DNA of 64,000 bases from DAOUJI01 sp034422875 (GCA_034422875.1 DAOUJI010000098.1:1-64000), one strand, 5' to 3'; counted from the first letter of the stretch, positions 8,674-17,655 are shown. The notes: generated by a model not told the origin, from the letters alone. Program-made: numbers and translations.

Positions 8674-9855
8674 ATGACCACCAACGAAGTCATCAAGGAA
8701 GCCCAACGCTTCATGCAGCAATCGTCGCCCGCTTTAGACGGGTGGCTGATTCACGACTACCACTATTCCAACCCCATCATGTGGCAAGCGCTTGGAGGCC
8801 GCATCTCCAACGTCACTCGACCATGTTGGCTCTATGTTCCGGCGTCGGGCGAACCCGTTTTCATAGTCCACCACGTGGACGCCGGACGGTTCGAGAACCT
8901 CCCTTTCCGTAAAGAGGTATTTAGCAACCGGGAAACCATGCTTGAGTCCCTAGCAACGACTCTCCCTGTCGGGAAGCGGATCGCCATGGAATATTCACCG
9001 CTGAGTTCCATCCCCAGAGTTTCCAAGGTGGACGCCGGAACGATAGAGTTGGTGCGTGATGTGGGAGTGGACGTGACCTCGTCGGCAGACCTGCTCCAAC
9101 ACGCTACTCAACGATGGGGAGACGCTCAACTTGCGTCCCACAAACGCTCTGCGGAAAAGCTGGGACGCATCGTGCTGGAGGCCTTCGACCACATCGGTGA
9201 GCAGCTTTCCGCTGGCGTAACCGAACACGCAATTGCTGAATTTATTAGAGGGCGGTTTAGGGACGAAAGCATGCACTCCCCTGACGGCCCCATCGTGGCA
9301 GCCAACGGACACGCCGGAGACCCTCACTACGAACCTCAACCAGACGGCCCTCCTTTCCAAGAAGGAGACTGGGTCCTGATCGACCTGTGGGCACGGGAGG
9401 AATCGAACAACGGTGTCTACGCCGACATCACCTGGGTGGCATATATTGGAGACGACCCTCCACAACGCTGCCGGGAAATATTCGACATCGTGGTGGAAGC
9501 CCGCGACGCCGCCCTGGAGTTCATTCAGGAGGCCCACGCCGACGGGCGAACTGTGGAGGGGCGGGACGTGGACTATGTCGCCCGCGAGGTCATAACGGGC
9601 TACAACTACGGCGATTATTTCACCCACCGGCTGGGCCACAGTATCAGTGGCGAGGTGCACGGAGACGCCGTGAACCTGGACGGCTTCGAGACCGACGACT
9701 GGCGTACGATAATCCCGGGAATATGCTTCTCCATAGAGCCGGGCATATACTTGCCCGATTTTGGGATGCGGTCGGAGATAGACGTATACATGTCTGAGGA
9801 AGGGCCCGTGCCCACCACCCCCATCCAGCGCGAAATCGTGCTGATACCGAGCTAG
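8674..9855 (+). CDS. M24 family metallopeptidase (Xaa-Pro aminopeptidase-like)
   Basis: A 393-aa product with a creatinase/prolidase N-terminal domain and a pita-bread C-terminal domain. The five metal ligands can be picked out: Asp in VLIDLWAR, Asp in YADITWV, His in HRLGHSI, Glu in SIEPGIY, and Glu in RSEIDVY. The likely reaction is hydrolysis of an X-Pro or related amide bond in the cytosol with a dinuclear metal centre; the real substrate is open because M24 members of this size also include creatinase-like enzymes. RBS GAGGAG precedes the ATG. The neighbouring degenerate SDR may assist or regulate. Confidence 0.9.
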   Translation: MTTNEVIKEAQRFMQQSSPALDGWLIHDYHYSNPIMWQALGGRISNVTRPCWLYVPASGEPVFIVHHVDAGRFENLPFRKEVFSNRETMLESLATTLPVGKRIAMEYSPLSSIPRVSKVDAGTIELVRDVGVDVTSSADLLQHATQRWGDAQLASHKRSAEKLGRIVLEAFDHIGEQLSAGVTEHAIAEFIRGRFRDESMHSPDGPIVAANGHAGDPHYEPQPDGPPFQEGDWVLIDLWAREESNNGVYADITWVAYIGDDPPQRCREIFDIVVEARDAALEFIQEAHADGRTVEGRDVDYVAREVITGYNYGDYFTHRLGHSISGEVHGDAVNLDGFETDDWRTIIPGICFSIEPGIYLPDFGMRSEIDVYMSEEGPVPTTPIQREIVLIPS

Positions 9856-9897
9856 ACCAATCTTGACGGCCTCCGTGTCCGACTCTGGGAGGCAGCA

Positions 9898-10359
9898 TTG
9901 AGCAACCGCGCAGAGACAGACCGTGGAGGCCCCAACTGCGGAACACACTATCTCGTCTCTTGCGTGAGGCTTAAGGCGCCCAACCCAGCGCCAGCCAAAG
10001 ACCTGTACATTTCCGACTGGTTCCGCAAAGCCCGGGCATATGTGGAGAAGACGGGCCAGCCGTGGTCCATCCTATCGGCGAAGCACGGACTTCTTCACCC
10101 CGATACGGTCTTGGAGCCATATGATAGGACTCTAAGGACCATGCCCATCGACCAGCGGCGAGCCTGGGCTCAACGTGTATTAACAGACATTGAGCTCAAC
10201 CATGGAGGCGTCGAGTCCTTCGTGCTGCTGACCAGTCGACGCTATCGAGAATTCCTTGAGCCAGCCCTGCGGGAGAGAGGATTTTCTGTGCAAGTTCCCC
10301 TTAAGGGACTGCGGATCGGTCAACAACTGTCCTGGTTCAAGCGCCAACTCAGCCAATGA
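9898..10359 (+). CDS. DUF6884-like small protein
   Basis: A 153-aa product. The core LVSCVRLKAP, APAKDLYISDWFRKARAYVE, WSILSAKHGLLHPD and PYDRTL matches from memory the DUF6884 family, proteins of phages and accessory regions with a YaaA-like feel. No catalytic function is established. The start is TTG at 9898 with a good GGGAGG six bases upstream. It sits alone between the M24 gene and a large hairpin at 10368-10442. Confidence 0.65.
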   Translation: MSNRAETDRGGPNCGTHYLVSCVRLKAPNPAPAKDLYISDWFRKARAYVEKTGQPWSILSAKHGLLHPDTVLEPYDRTLRTMPIDQRRAWAQRVLTDIELNHGGVESFVLLTSRRYREFLEPALRERGFSVQVPLKGLRIGQQLSWFKRQLSQ

Positions 10360-10367
10360 TCAGCCGC

Positions 10368-10442
10368 GTCACTGACGCCTGCTGCTCCTACAACCTCCTG
10401 GACTAGCTCCGTCGCAGCGTCGGCGGAGCAGGCAGCAGTGAC
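10368..10442. repeat. Imperfect inverted repeat downstream of the DUF6884-like gene
   Basis: The left arm (10368-10388, starting GTCACTG, then GCCTGCT) pairs with the right arm (10425-10442, GGAGCAGGCAGCAGTGAC) through two perfect 7-bp blocks with a small mismatch and a 3-base bulge. The loop is about 36 bases. No T-run follows, so it is not a classical terminator. It may be a small mobile palindrome or an RNA structure. Confidence 0.5.
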
Positions 10443-10473
10443 AAATCGACCTGTACTTTAATGGCTCAACAGT

Positions 10474-10479
10474 TATAAT
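10474..10479 (+). promoter_or_regulatory. Candidate -10 box for the small coiled-coil/TM gene
   Basis: A perfect TATAAT lies 34 bases before the ATG at 10514. No convincing -35 box is found at 16-18 bases, so only the -10 is claimed. Confidence 0.35.
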
Positions 10480-10513
10480 TGCATAAAGGCCTAGACGGAC
10501 TCCAGGAGTTGGA

Positions 10514-10756
10514 ATGGTGACCACCGAGGGCAGAGTGAGCAGGCTGGAGGGAGCCTACGAACAAGTTGACCGCAGGCTAGATGACCTGAACACCCGTCTG
10601 ACTGATCTAAGCAATCAGGTGGACCGCCGTTTCGAGGCCATGGACCGGCGATTCGATGTCATTGACCGACGCTTCAACAGCCTGATGGTGATTATCGCAG
10701 GCTCATGGATTACGATGATGGCGGCCATCATCAGCAGCATTGTTATCAGCAACTGA
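10514..10756 (+). CDS. Small coiled-coil protein with C-terminal membrane helix
   Basis: An 80-aa product. Residues about 5-58 form a heptad coiled coil (VSRLEGAYEQ, then three variants of VDRRFEAM). Residues about 58-78 are a single hydrophobic helix (LMVIIAGSWITMMAAIISSIVI). The N-terminal sequence RVSRLEGA is shared with the small protein at 56758 (RVSHLEGA), so they are members of one family. CAGGAG precedes the ATG. Topology and membrane location are inferred from hydrophobicity; the function is unknown. Confidence 0.65.
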   Translation: MVTTEGRVSRLEGAYEQVDRRLDDLNTRLTDLSNQVDRRFEAMDRRFDVIDRRFNSLMVIIAGSWITMMAAIISSIVISN

Positions 10757-10868
10757 CACCCGGCTCCAACAACACGACGTCATCTAATTTCAACGTGGTG
10801 GAACGGTGGATCGGTCGCACTCAAGCGCTGTAAAGCACCCTAGGCGCGGGAGTGAAGCTGGGCAGACA

Positions 10869-11153
10869 CTAGGTTGAGAATTGGAGTTTAACGCCGCATG
10901 CGGCTGAGACTTTTGCGAGGGTGTCGAGTCTTGGATGCCGTTGGCCTGACAAGGTACGCGACAGGGCCACGCGGTCTAGTTGGGCTTTTGCGGCGAGCAT
11001 GGATACGCCTCCCTGAGCCATTGCGACATTACGAAAAGCTTTCATAAGCAACCGGGGGTCGTCCCCCATTTCTTCAATCGCGGCATTTAAATATGCGGCG
11101 ATGTCCTCAGGAGTTTTAAGATAATCGCTGGCCTTATGTTCTCTCACTGGCAT
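10869..11153 (-). CDS. HTH antitoxin, HigA-like (addiction module antidote, HI1420-type)
   Basis: A 94-aa product starting MPVREHKASDYLKTPEDIAAYLNAA, with an HTH_XRE-like C-terminal half (MLAAKAQLDRVALSRTLSGQ, then PRLDTLAKVSAACG). This layout is that of the antidote proteins paired with HI1419-type killer proteins. It neutralises the toxin and probably represses the operon through the palindrome at 11478-11499. Its start overlaps the toxin gene end by 20 bases, so the pair is translationally coupled. A longer frame to 11300 exists but lies inside the toxin gene. Confidence 0.88.
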   Translation of the reverse strand: MPVREHKASDYLKTPEDIAAYLNAAIEEMGDDPRLLMKAFRNVAMAQGGVSMLAAKAQLDRVALSRTLSGQRHPRLDTLAKVSAACGVKLQFST

Positions 11154-11472
11154 TCCGTGTCTCCTGCTTGTATTCATTCCAAAGAGCCTGGGCGTTTCTG
11201 ATGTCCCGGGCTTGCCCCCTCTTTGTTCCGCCTCCCAGCAACACCACCAGCGCTCCTCTATCGCGACCATAGTACACGCGGTAGCCGGGTCCAAAGTCAA
11301 TACGAAGTTCGGAAACGCCTTTCCCTATACCCTTATGGTCACCGAAGTCGCCCAACTCAATCCGGTCAATCCTCGTTTGGACACGGGCGCGAACTTGAGA
11401 GTTTTGGCGTCGAAACCAACGATCAAAGTAGTCTCTGCCCTCGTGGGTGACGTAATGAACGACCCGTAACAT
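11134..11472 (-). CDS. RelE/ParE-family toxin, HigB-like (HI1419-type killer protein)
   Basis: A 112-aa basic protein with the PF05973-type pattern: VRARVQTRIDRIELGDFGDHK, then SELRIDFGPGYRVYYG and LLGGGTKRGQARDI. The family acts as a ribosome-dependent or ribosome-associated mRNA endonuclease; the exact cleavage mode here is unknown. Toxin before antitoxin is the HigBA order. The ATG at 11472 lies only six bases from the -10-like end of the promoter palindrome, so the mRNA may be leaderless. Confidence 0.9.
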   Translation of the reverse strand: MLRVVHYVTHEGRDYFDRWFRRQNSQVRARVQTRIDRIELGDFGDHKGIGKGVSELRIDFGPGYRVYYGRDRGALVVLLGGGTKRGQARDIRNAQALWNEYKQETRNASERT

Positions 11473-11477
11473 CAGAC

Positions 11478-11506
11478 AGTGTAGCCTAATGGCTACACTA
11501 TATCAA
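11478..11506 (-). promoter_or_regulatory. Promoter with embedded palindromic operator for the HigBA-like pair
   Basis: On the minus strand TTGATA (complement of 11501-11506) and TACACT (complement of 11478-11483) are 17 bases apart. A perfect 9-bp inverted repeat, AGTGTAGCC-TAAT-GGCTACACT (11478-11499), covers the spacer and the -10. TGTAGCC/GGCTACA palindromes are the expected form of operator for this toxin-antitoxin family. Autorepression is inferred. Confidence 0.7.
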
Positions 11507-11545
11507 GGATTTGAAATCTATAGGGCTGCGATATCCCAGCGTAAC

Positions 11546-13111
11546 CTAGAACACCTGCTCCATGTATTCGCCGATTTCCGACAGGTGGAAGTCGGCCACC
11601 GCCACCTCTGGCGCCCACACTATCTGGTCGGAAGCCCAACGTATCGTGCCCTTGCGTTCCGCCCCAATGCCCAGGATGTTCCTCAGCACGTTGTGGATGT
11701 TCTCGTTCATGCGCAGGGTGTTTGGCTTGATGGGAGCCGCCAGCTTGCCGTCCTTGATGACGTATGAGTCGCCAATGACCGTACCGCTGAAGTCTCCGGC
11801 TCCGATTCCGTTGACGGGATACGTGTACCATATCCGCCCTATGTACAGGCCGTCGCCGACTCGTTGAAACAACTCCTCCTGCGAGCAGGGATCGCCGCTC
11901 TCAATGATCAGGTTGGTGGGGGTGACTCCTGGAGACGCATCGAAGTTGCGTCCTCCGCCTCTGCCGCTGCGGAAGCCGTTGCGGGGAGCCAACGCCGCGG
12001 CCGCACTCTTGGGGTCCACTCCCAACTTCTCGCTTCCCTTGGGGTCGTTAAGAAGGCGCTGGGTCTCGTAGTGGTTGGACAGAAGCCCCACGAGGGAACC
12101 TCCTTGGATCAGGTCAACCCTTCCTGTGGGCAGACCTTCGTCGGTGATGGCTTTGCTGGCCGCCAGCCCCGGCGCTGAACCGTCGTCATAGATGCTCAGT
12201 GTGTCGTGGGCTACCTGCTGGCCGAACTTCCCCATGTAGGTTGAGGCCCCGGCGTAGAACATCTCCGCATAGAGGCTCGGCATCAGAATCCACTCTAATA
12301 TCTCGGTGAGGGTTTGAGGCCCAAGCACTACGCGGTAAGCTCCTGTCTCAACCCTCTGGCCATTGACCGAGGCTATGGCGTTGCGGGCCGCGTCGCTTCC
12401 AGCTTCTCCAGTCAAGTCGACAAAACGATTTCCTACGGACCATCCGCTCCCCTTGGCAGCGGCGTCTTCCAGCATGGCAGTGGCGAAAGACATGACCAGC
12501 GTGGACTCGTCCGTCTGGACTGTGGGCATGTGAGTCGAAGCTATGGCCATCCGTTCCTGCAGCATGATGACGTCGCCGCCCAGGATGACTCCCAGGTCTC
12601 TGACCCCTTCCGGAGACCCTGCCAGGTTCAGCAAGTCCTCCGATGTTCCGATGGCCTCCAGAGCGCGCTCCACCGTCTGCCAGCCTGCCGCCACCATCTT
12701 TCCGCTGTTGACTCGCATTACCGCTGGATCATGGTATTTAGATAACGTGGGAGCCTCTCCCGTGGGCTTGGGCAGGGACACATACTCCCTGTCCACCACA
12801 GCGCCCTGACGGGCCTTCTCCAAAGCGTTCCTCACGCCTTCCAGAGACAGGTCTGTCGGCTCACTCCCGAACCCGGTCTTGGTTCCATCTTCGGTAGGGA
12901 ACGCCACACGTATCCCAAGGCCATAGGACTCCAACGACTTGGGCTCCTCCACACCGTTGCTGGGTATGCGGGACGTGTAGTTGAGCCGGACCGTCAGGTT
13001 GCCGTTGGCCGAGGCGAACACCTCGGCCTCCGATACGTCGGGTTGGGCGTTGAGATACTCCAACCCCTCTTTGACCGACTTGCTCAACCGGCTCATAGGC
13101 GTTAGGGGCAT
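11546..13111 (-). CDS. TldE/PmbA-like partner protein of TldD
   Basis: A 521-aa member of the TldD/PmbA (U62) family, lacking the HExxxH zinc motif, as the E/PmbA subunit does. Recognisable parts are SEAEVFASANGNLTVRLNYTS near the N-terminus and NGIGAGDFSGTVIGDSYVIKDGK near the C-terminus. In characterised systems TldE forms a heterodimer with TldD that degrades unfolded peptides or processes peptide natural products. It follows tldD by 49 bases. GGGGAGATG lies just upstream of the ATG. At about 520 aa it is longer than the enteric protein (about 450). Confidence 0.88.
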   Translation of the reverse strand: MPLTPMSRLSKSVKEGLEYLNAQPDVSEAEVFASANGNLTVRLNYTSRIPSNGVEEPKSLESYGLGIRVAFPTEDGTKTGFGSEPTDLSLEGVRNALEKARQGAVVDREYVSLPKPTGEAPTLSKYHDPAVMRVNSGKMVAAGWQTVERALEAIGTSEDLLNLAGSPEGVRDLGVILGGDVIMLQERMAIASTHMPTVQTDESTLVMSFATAMLEDAAAKGSGWSVGNRFVDLTGEAGSDAARNAIASVNGQRVETGAYRVVLGPQTLTEILEWILMPSLYAEMFYAGASTYMGKFGQQVAHDTLSIYDDGSAPGLAASKAITDEGLPTGRVDLIQGGSLVGLLSNHYETQRLLNDPKGSEKLGVDPKSAAAALAPRNGFRSGRGGGRNFDASPGVTPTNLIIESGDPCSQEELFQRVGDGLYIGRIWYTYPVNGIGAGDFSGTVIGDSYVIKDGKLAAPIKPNTLRMNENIHNVLRNILGIGAERKGTIRWASDQIVWAPEVAVADFHLSEIGEYMEQVF

Positions 13112-13160
13112 ATCACATCTCCCCTTTGGTATTGGATGGCCATAAGCTGGGTGGGCAAAC

Positions 13161-14735
13161 TCACGCCGCCGGGCCAGTGAGTCGGGCGATGCCCCGCATG
13201 GTGGGTCCTCCGTTGCTCATGCGCTTGGCCTGCATGGGTTGGCCTTTTCCGCAGTTGGGCACGGGATACATCTTGAAATCGGAGCCAACGGCGTCGATGC
13301 TCATGAAGTAGTCCCTGGAGTCCGAGGTGATGCCGCCGTCCCTGTACAACTGCCCCAACTGGCCGTTCTTTATCTCGTAGACCTTCACCGCAGTGATGCG
13401 GAAGTTTTCCCGAGCTTCCGACACGGACGGTATACGGTGGCCCGATACGTAATAGCCGTCCTCTACCTCACTGATAATCTGCTGAGGGTCTTGCGTTCCG
13501 GGTGCAAACACCGTGTTGGTCATGCGAATCAACGGAACCAGGCTGGCCTCAGTGGCGCGGGAAGAGCCGTTCGCCTCTGCCCCCAATATGGCGGCGGTCT
13601 GGCGATTGTTAAGGAACTCCTCCATGACGCCGTCCCGAATATGGTAGGCGCGCCGAGCTGGAGTGCCGTCATGGTCGTACATGAAGGACCCAAAACCCTC
13701 CATGGTGGGATCCGAGAAGGCGTTTACCAGAGGCGACGCGATGGGCTTGCCCATCTGATTGTCCTTCATGTCCCTGAAGAACCAGCTGCGCCCTGCGTAG
13801 GAGGTCTCATACTTCAACGCGCGGTCCAACTCGGACGGATGTCCCACCACTTCGTGCACTAGAAGAGTGTTGAAATGGGGGTCGGTGACTACCGTCACTT
13901 CCTTGTCCGGGGGTTTCAACGGCGGAGCATTGACCACCTCAACCGCATTGACCCCGAGTTGTTTGCAAAAGGAGACGAAGTCGGGCAGGACGATGGTCCC
14001 GTTGTCATAGCCCTCAGTAAGGATCTCCCAGCCCCGCTGATGTCCGGTGAAGTCATATATTTCCATTGTGCCGTGATAGGCGGCGCATATGGCCACGACG
14101 AACCCTTCAGTCTGGGCGAAGCTCTGGTCGATGTCGGCTCCCTCGGAGCTGCAGAACAGCTCCCTCAGCATGAACGTTCCAGCCGAGGCCGCCGTATACA
14201 CCACCTGGTCGCTGGCCTTGGCGGCCTTGCAGCCGTCCACCGCCATGGCCATCGCCTCTTCAAGGGACACGGACCGGGGATCAATCTGGAACGTGCCCTC
14301 GACCGTGTCATGAGCGATGGGCACGGGCGCCAGTACGGTGTTGGAAAGGCTGGCGCCTAATGCCCCCAGCCTCTTCCTGGAGGCCGCCTTCATCCTGGCG
14401 CTGGCCCTGGCCCGGTTGTGGGCCTGAGTGATGCCTTCCATGACCACGTGGCCTATACGGTCGACGTCGGCGGCGCCGAGTATCCGGCCATAGAACCCTG
14501 GAGCGGTGACCCTGCCTCCGGAAATAACCCTGACGCCAAAATCGAACGCGTAGTCCTCTGCCGAGGCCTTCTCATTCCCGTTTTCGGCGACGGCTCCTTT
14601 TTCTTCCCGCACTTGCAGGCGGACGTCGCAGTATTCCAGCCCAGGGAGACGCTTGGCGTCATCGTTGACTATTGAGACCAGCTGGGGCCTGATTTTGTCC
14701 AGCAGACCCAGTTCCACTCTTCCAGTCATGTTCAA
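13161..14735 (-). CDS. tldD: TldD-family zinc metallopeptidase
   Basis: A 524-aa U62 peptidase. The zinc motif is H294-E295-V-V-G-H299 in LLVHEVVGHPSE, and the conserved C-terminal block includes TNTVFAPG, VEDGYYVSG and ISEVEDG. It is the catalytic partner of the TldE-like protein encoded immediately downstream. No precursor-peptide gene was seen, so general proteolysis is the safer assumption. RBS-like AGGATGGAAG precedes the ATG. Confidence 0.93.
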   Translation of the reverse strand: MNMTGRVELGLLDKIRPQLVSIVNDDAKRLPGLEYCDVRLQVREEKGAVAENGNEKASAEDYAFDFGVRVISGGRVTAPGFYGRILGAADVDRIGHVVMEGITQAHNRARASARMKAASRKRLGALGASLSNTVLAPVPIAHDTVEGTFQIDPRSVSLEEAMAMAVDGCKAAKASDQVVYTAASAGTFMLRELFCSSEGADIDQSFAQTEGFVVAICAAYHGTMEIYDFTGHQRGWEILTEGYDNGTIVLPDFVSFCKQLGVNAVEVVNAPPLKPPDKEVTVVTDPHFNTLLVHEVVGHPSELDRALKYETSYAGRSWFFRDMKDNQMGKPIASPLVNAFSDPTMEGFGSFMYDHDGTPARRAYHIRDGVMEEFLNNRQTAAILGAEANGSSRATEASLVPLIRMTNTVFAPGTQDPQQIISEVEDGYYVSGHRIPSVSEARENFRITAVKVYEIKNGQLGQLYRDGGITSDSRDYFMSIDAVGSDFKMYPVPNCGKGQPMQAKRMSNGGPTMRGIARLTGPAA

Positions 14736-14763
14736 CTTCCATCCTGAAATAGGATTGGCGGCT

Positions 14764-16452
14764 CTAGCTGGTGACAGCCCCTGAGGAGGCTGAGGAAACC
14801 AGCTTAGCGTATTTAGCCAAAGCTCCGACGGAGTATTGAGGTTCAGGCGCCTGCCAGGTCTTTCGCCGTCGCTCCAACTCCTCGTCGGAGACGTTCATCT
14901 GAAGAAGCCGTCGCGGAATGTCGAGAATCACCATGTCACCATCGTTGAGCAGCCCGATTGGCCCTCCTACCGCGGCTTCCGGGGCCACGTGGCCTGCCAT
15001 GAGCCCGCGAGTGGCGCCGGAGAAGCGTCCATCAGTCACGAGGGCTACCTGCTCGCCCAATCCCTGGCCCACCAGCGCTGCAGTCACGCCCAACATCTCC
15101 CGCATTCCGGGTCCTCCCCTGGGCCCCTCGTAGCGAATCACAACTATGTCCCCAGCTTGAATCTCCTGACGCCGAATGGCGGCGAAAGCATCTTCTTCCC
15201 GGTCGAAGACTCTCGCCGGACCAGTCTGTTGGATGTGGCCCTGGCTGGCCGAAACCTTGACGACGGCTCCTTCCGGGGCCAAGTTTCCTTTCAGGATAAC
15301 CAGTCCTCCAGTGTCCGCCAGAGGCTGGCCCACCTGAGCCACAACCGGCTGGTCCTCGACGACGTCCAAAGCAGCGAGATTTTCCTCGATGGTCCGTCCC
15401 GTAACGGTAAGCTGGCTGCCGTCCAGCAGCCCCGCAGACAACAGCCGTTTCATCACCAGGGGCACGCCTCCCACGCGGTCCAGGTCCGACATGACGTAGC
15501 GTCCGCCCGGCTTCATGTCGGCGATATAGGGAGTATTGGAGCTGATGCGGTCGAAGTCGTCAATGTCCAGGTCAACCTTGGCCTCATGGGCAACGGCAAG
15601 CAGGTGCAGCACTGCGTTGGTGGAGCCTCCCATTGCCGCCACTACTGTGATGGCGTTCTCGAACGCCTGGCGGGTCATGATGTCCCGCGGCTTAATGCCC
15701 CTCTCCAGGCAGCTCATTACCGCCCGTCCAGCCTCAACGGAACTGGACAGTCTGCGCCCGTCTATGGCCGGAATCGAGGCGGCGCCCGGCAGAGACATGC
15801 CGATGGCCTCGATGGCCGCGGCCATGGTATTGGCGGTAAACAGACCGGCACAGGAGCCTTCACCGGGACAGGCGCAGGACTCCAGTGAAGTCAGGTCGTC
15901 GGTGGACATGGCGCCCTTGGAATGGGCCCCCACGGCCTCGAACACGTCCTGAATGTTCACGTCCCTCTGGAGGAACTGCCCGGGCATGATCGAGCCGCCG
16001 TATATAAACACCGACGGTATGTTCAGCCGCGCAGCCGCCATGAGGCAACCCGGGAGGTTCTTGTCGCACCCGGCGATGGTCACGAGACCGTCGAACCGCT
16101 GGCCGAAGGCGACAACTTCGATGGAATCGGCTATGACTTCCCGGCTGATGAGGGACGCCTTCATGCCTTCGGTCCCCATAGAGATGCCGTCGCTAACGGT
16201 GATGGAGCCGAACTGGAAGGGCGTGCCCCCGGATGAAATTACTCCTTCCCTCACCGGTTCAACCAGCTTGCCCAGATGAACGTTGCAAGGAGTGATGTCG
16301 CTGGCCAGGTTGGCGATGCCGACAAAGGGCTTGTCCAGGTCTTCCCGGCTAAGCCCCATAGCCAGCAGCATCGCTCTGGCGGGCGCCCTGTCGGGACCCT
16401 CGGTGATGTCGCGGCTCTTGTGCTTCAGGGCGGCGCCGCTGGCGGTTGCCAT
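14764..16452 (-). CDS. ilvD: Dihydroxy-acid dehydratase
   Basis: A 562-aa IlvD/Edd-family protein that dehydrates 2,3-dihydroxy-3-methylbutanoate/pentanoate in valine and isoleucine synthesis. It carries the Fe-S cysteines of the family in TIAGCDKNLPG and CACPGEGSCAGLFTANTM, and an early NLASDITPCNVHL block. The ATG at 16452 is used because AGGAGG lies a few bases upstream; the frame is open 19 codons further, without support. A perfect TATAAT reading minus at 16558-16563 could be its -10. ilvE lies elsewhere in the window (46.9 kb). Confidence 0.96.
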   Translation of the reverse strand: MATASGAALKHKSRDITEGPDRAPARAMLLAMGLSREDLDKPFVGIANLASDITPCNVHLGKLVEPVREGVISSGGTPFQFGSITVSDGISMGTEGMKASLISREVIADSIEVVAFGQRFDGLVTIAGCDKNLPGCLMAAARLNIPSVFIYGGSIMPGQFLQRDVNIQDVFEAVGAHSKGAMSTDDLTSLESCACPGEGSCAGLFTANTMAAAIEAIGMSLPGAASIPAIDGRRLSSSVEAGRAVMSCLERGIKPRDIMTRQAFENAITVVAAMGGSTNAVLHLLAVAHEAKVDLDIDDFDRISSNTPYIADMKPGGRYVMSDLDRVGGVPLVMKRLLSAGLLDGSQLTVTGRTIEENLAALDVVEDQPVVAQVGQPLADTGGLVILKGNLAPEGAVVKVSASQGHIQQTGPARVFDREEDAFAAIRRQEIQAGDIVVIRYEGPRGGPGMREMLGVTAALVGQGLGEQVALVTDGRFSGATRGLMAGHVAPEAAVGGPIGLLNDGDMVILDIPRRLLQMNVSDEELERRRKTWQAPEPQYSVGALAKYAKLVSSASSGAVTS

Positions 16453-16599
16453 AGTTCCTCCTTTGACGAGAGAGGCCCCGGAATAGCGTTTCCCAAGGGG
16501 CCGGACCACAAGAAAATGACCGTGCCATTGTCAATGAAGCTTGGAAACGTCACGCCCATTATATGTAGGTTGAGCGGGCGCCGCCACAATATGCCTGTA

Positions 16600-17562
16600 T
16601 CAGAAGGGCAATTCCTGGCCTACTCCCCGTTCACGGGCCTTCTTATAGACATGGAGGGCCGCCGCCACGTCCTCGATGGCCACTCCCTGAGACTCGAAAA
16701 GGGTCACATCCGAAGCGCCCAAACGGCCGGCCGCCTTCCTGCTCACCAGGTCCGCCAGCGTATTGACCTTGGTCCAGCGGAACGCTCCCCGCTCCGCAGG
16801 CCAGATCAGGTCACCGCACTCCGCTTTGGCCTGGTCGAGATCGTCGACGACGACAACCGATGACTTGGTCACGGTCTCCTCATCGACCTCACGCCTCAGC
16901 CAGTGGTTGCCTCCAGCCGCGTTTACGTGCGCCCCGTCCTTCAACCATTGGCCCAAGAGCACCGGGTCTCTGGAGTCCGTAATCGTAATGGCTACGTCGG
17001 CTCCGTGAACGCACTCCTCGGCGGTGTCCGCCGGAGTCACCTCGACGTCCAAACGCTGGGTCATTCTGGAGGCGAAGGCTTCGCGATTTGCCGGGTTACG
17101 GCTGAAGGCACGAATATTCTTTATAGACCGGACCGCGCATACAGCCTCCAATTGGCTCCTGGCCTGGAATCCCGTGCCGATTATCCCTACGGTCTCTGCT
17201 TGCTCGGAAGCCATTAAGCTGGTGGCCAGACCGGAGGCTGCTCCGGTCCGTATCTGCCCCAGGTTTCCCGCCTCCATAACGGACAACAGCCCACCGTTTT
17301 CGCTGTCGTAAAGCATCATCAGGAACTTGCTTTCGCCTCGTGGAAAGGTAGTGTAGGCCTTGTAGCCGAACCCTGTCATGTCGGAGGCGACAGCAGCTGC
17401 CGACATGACGTGCAGAAAGCCCCTGGGAAGTCGAATGCGCTTGCGCGGAACGTTCTCAGCCAGTCCGTTGGAGGCGTGCATGAACGCCGTCTCCAATGCT
17501 GCAATGCACTCCTTCATGGTCAGCAGTCCCCGGACTTCGCTTTCATTCAGAAAAAGGGCCAT
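16600..17562 (-). CDS. Ornithine cyclodeaminase / mu-crystallin family protein
   Basis: A 320-aa product with the family start FLNESEVRGLLTMKECIAALE, an NAD-binding GIIGTGFQARSQLEAV segment (about residues 125-140), NAAGGNHWLRREVD, and a C-terminal DVTLFESQGVAIED. Family members are NAD-dependent lyases, ketimine reductases or alanine dehydrogenases; the specific substrate cannot be told. GGAGGC precedes the ATG. It lies 147 bases after (downstream of, on the genome) ilvD's start and is transcribed toward it, possibly together. Confidence 0.9.
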   Translation of the reverse strand: MALFLNESEVRGLLTMKECIAALETAFMHASNGLAENVPRKRIRLPRGFLHVMSAAAVASDMTGFGYKAYTTFPRGESKFLMMLYDSENGGLLSVMEAGNLGQIRTGAASGLATSLMASEQAETVGIIGTGFQARSQLEAVCAVRSIKNIRAFSRNPANREAFASRMTQRLDVEVTPADTAEECVHGADVAITITDSRDPVLLGQWLKDGAHVNAAGGNHWLRREVDEETVTKSSVVVVDDLDQAKAECGDLIWPAERGAFRWTKVNTLADLVSRKAAGRLGASDVTLFESQGVAIEDVAAALHVYKKARERGVGQELPF

Positions 17563-17655
17563 CGAGCCTCCAGACGTCAGTCGTTATAAGGGCTTTGTCA
17601 ACCGAGCGAGCGGTATAGAATAGCGTGAGGAAAGCTTCATGTCTACCGTTAGGAC

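Noticed and set aside
11154..11300. Longer antitoxin start
   Set aside because: The extra codons lie inside the toxin gene and do not resemble an antidote protein.
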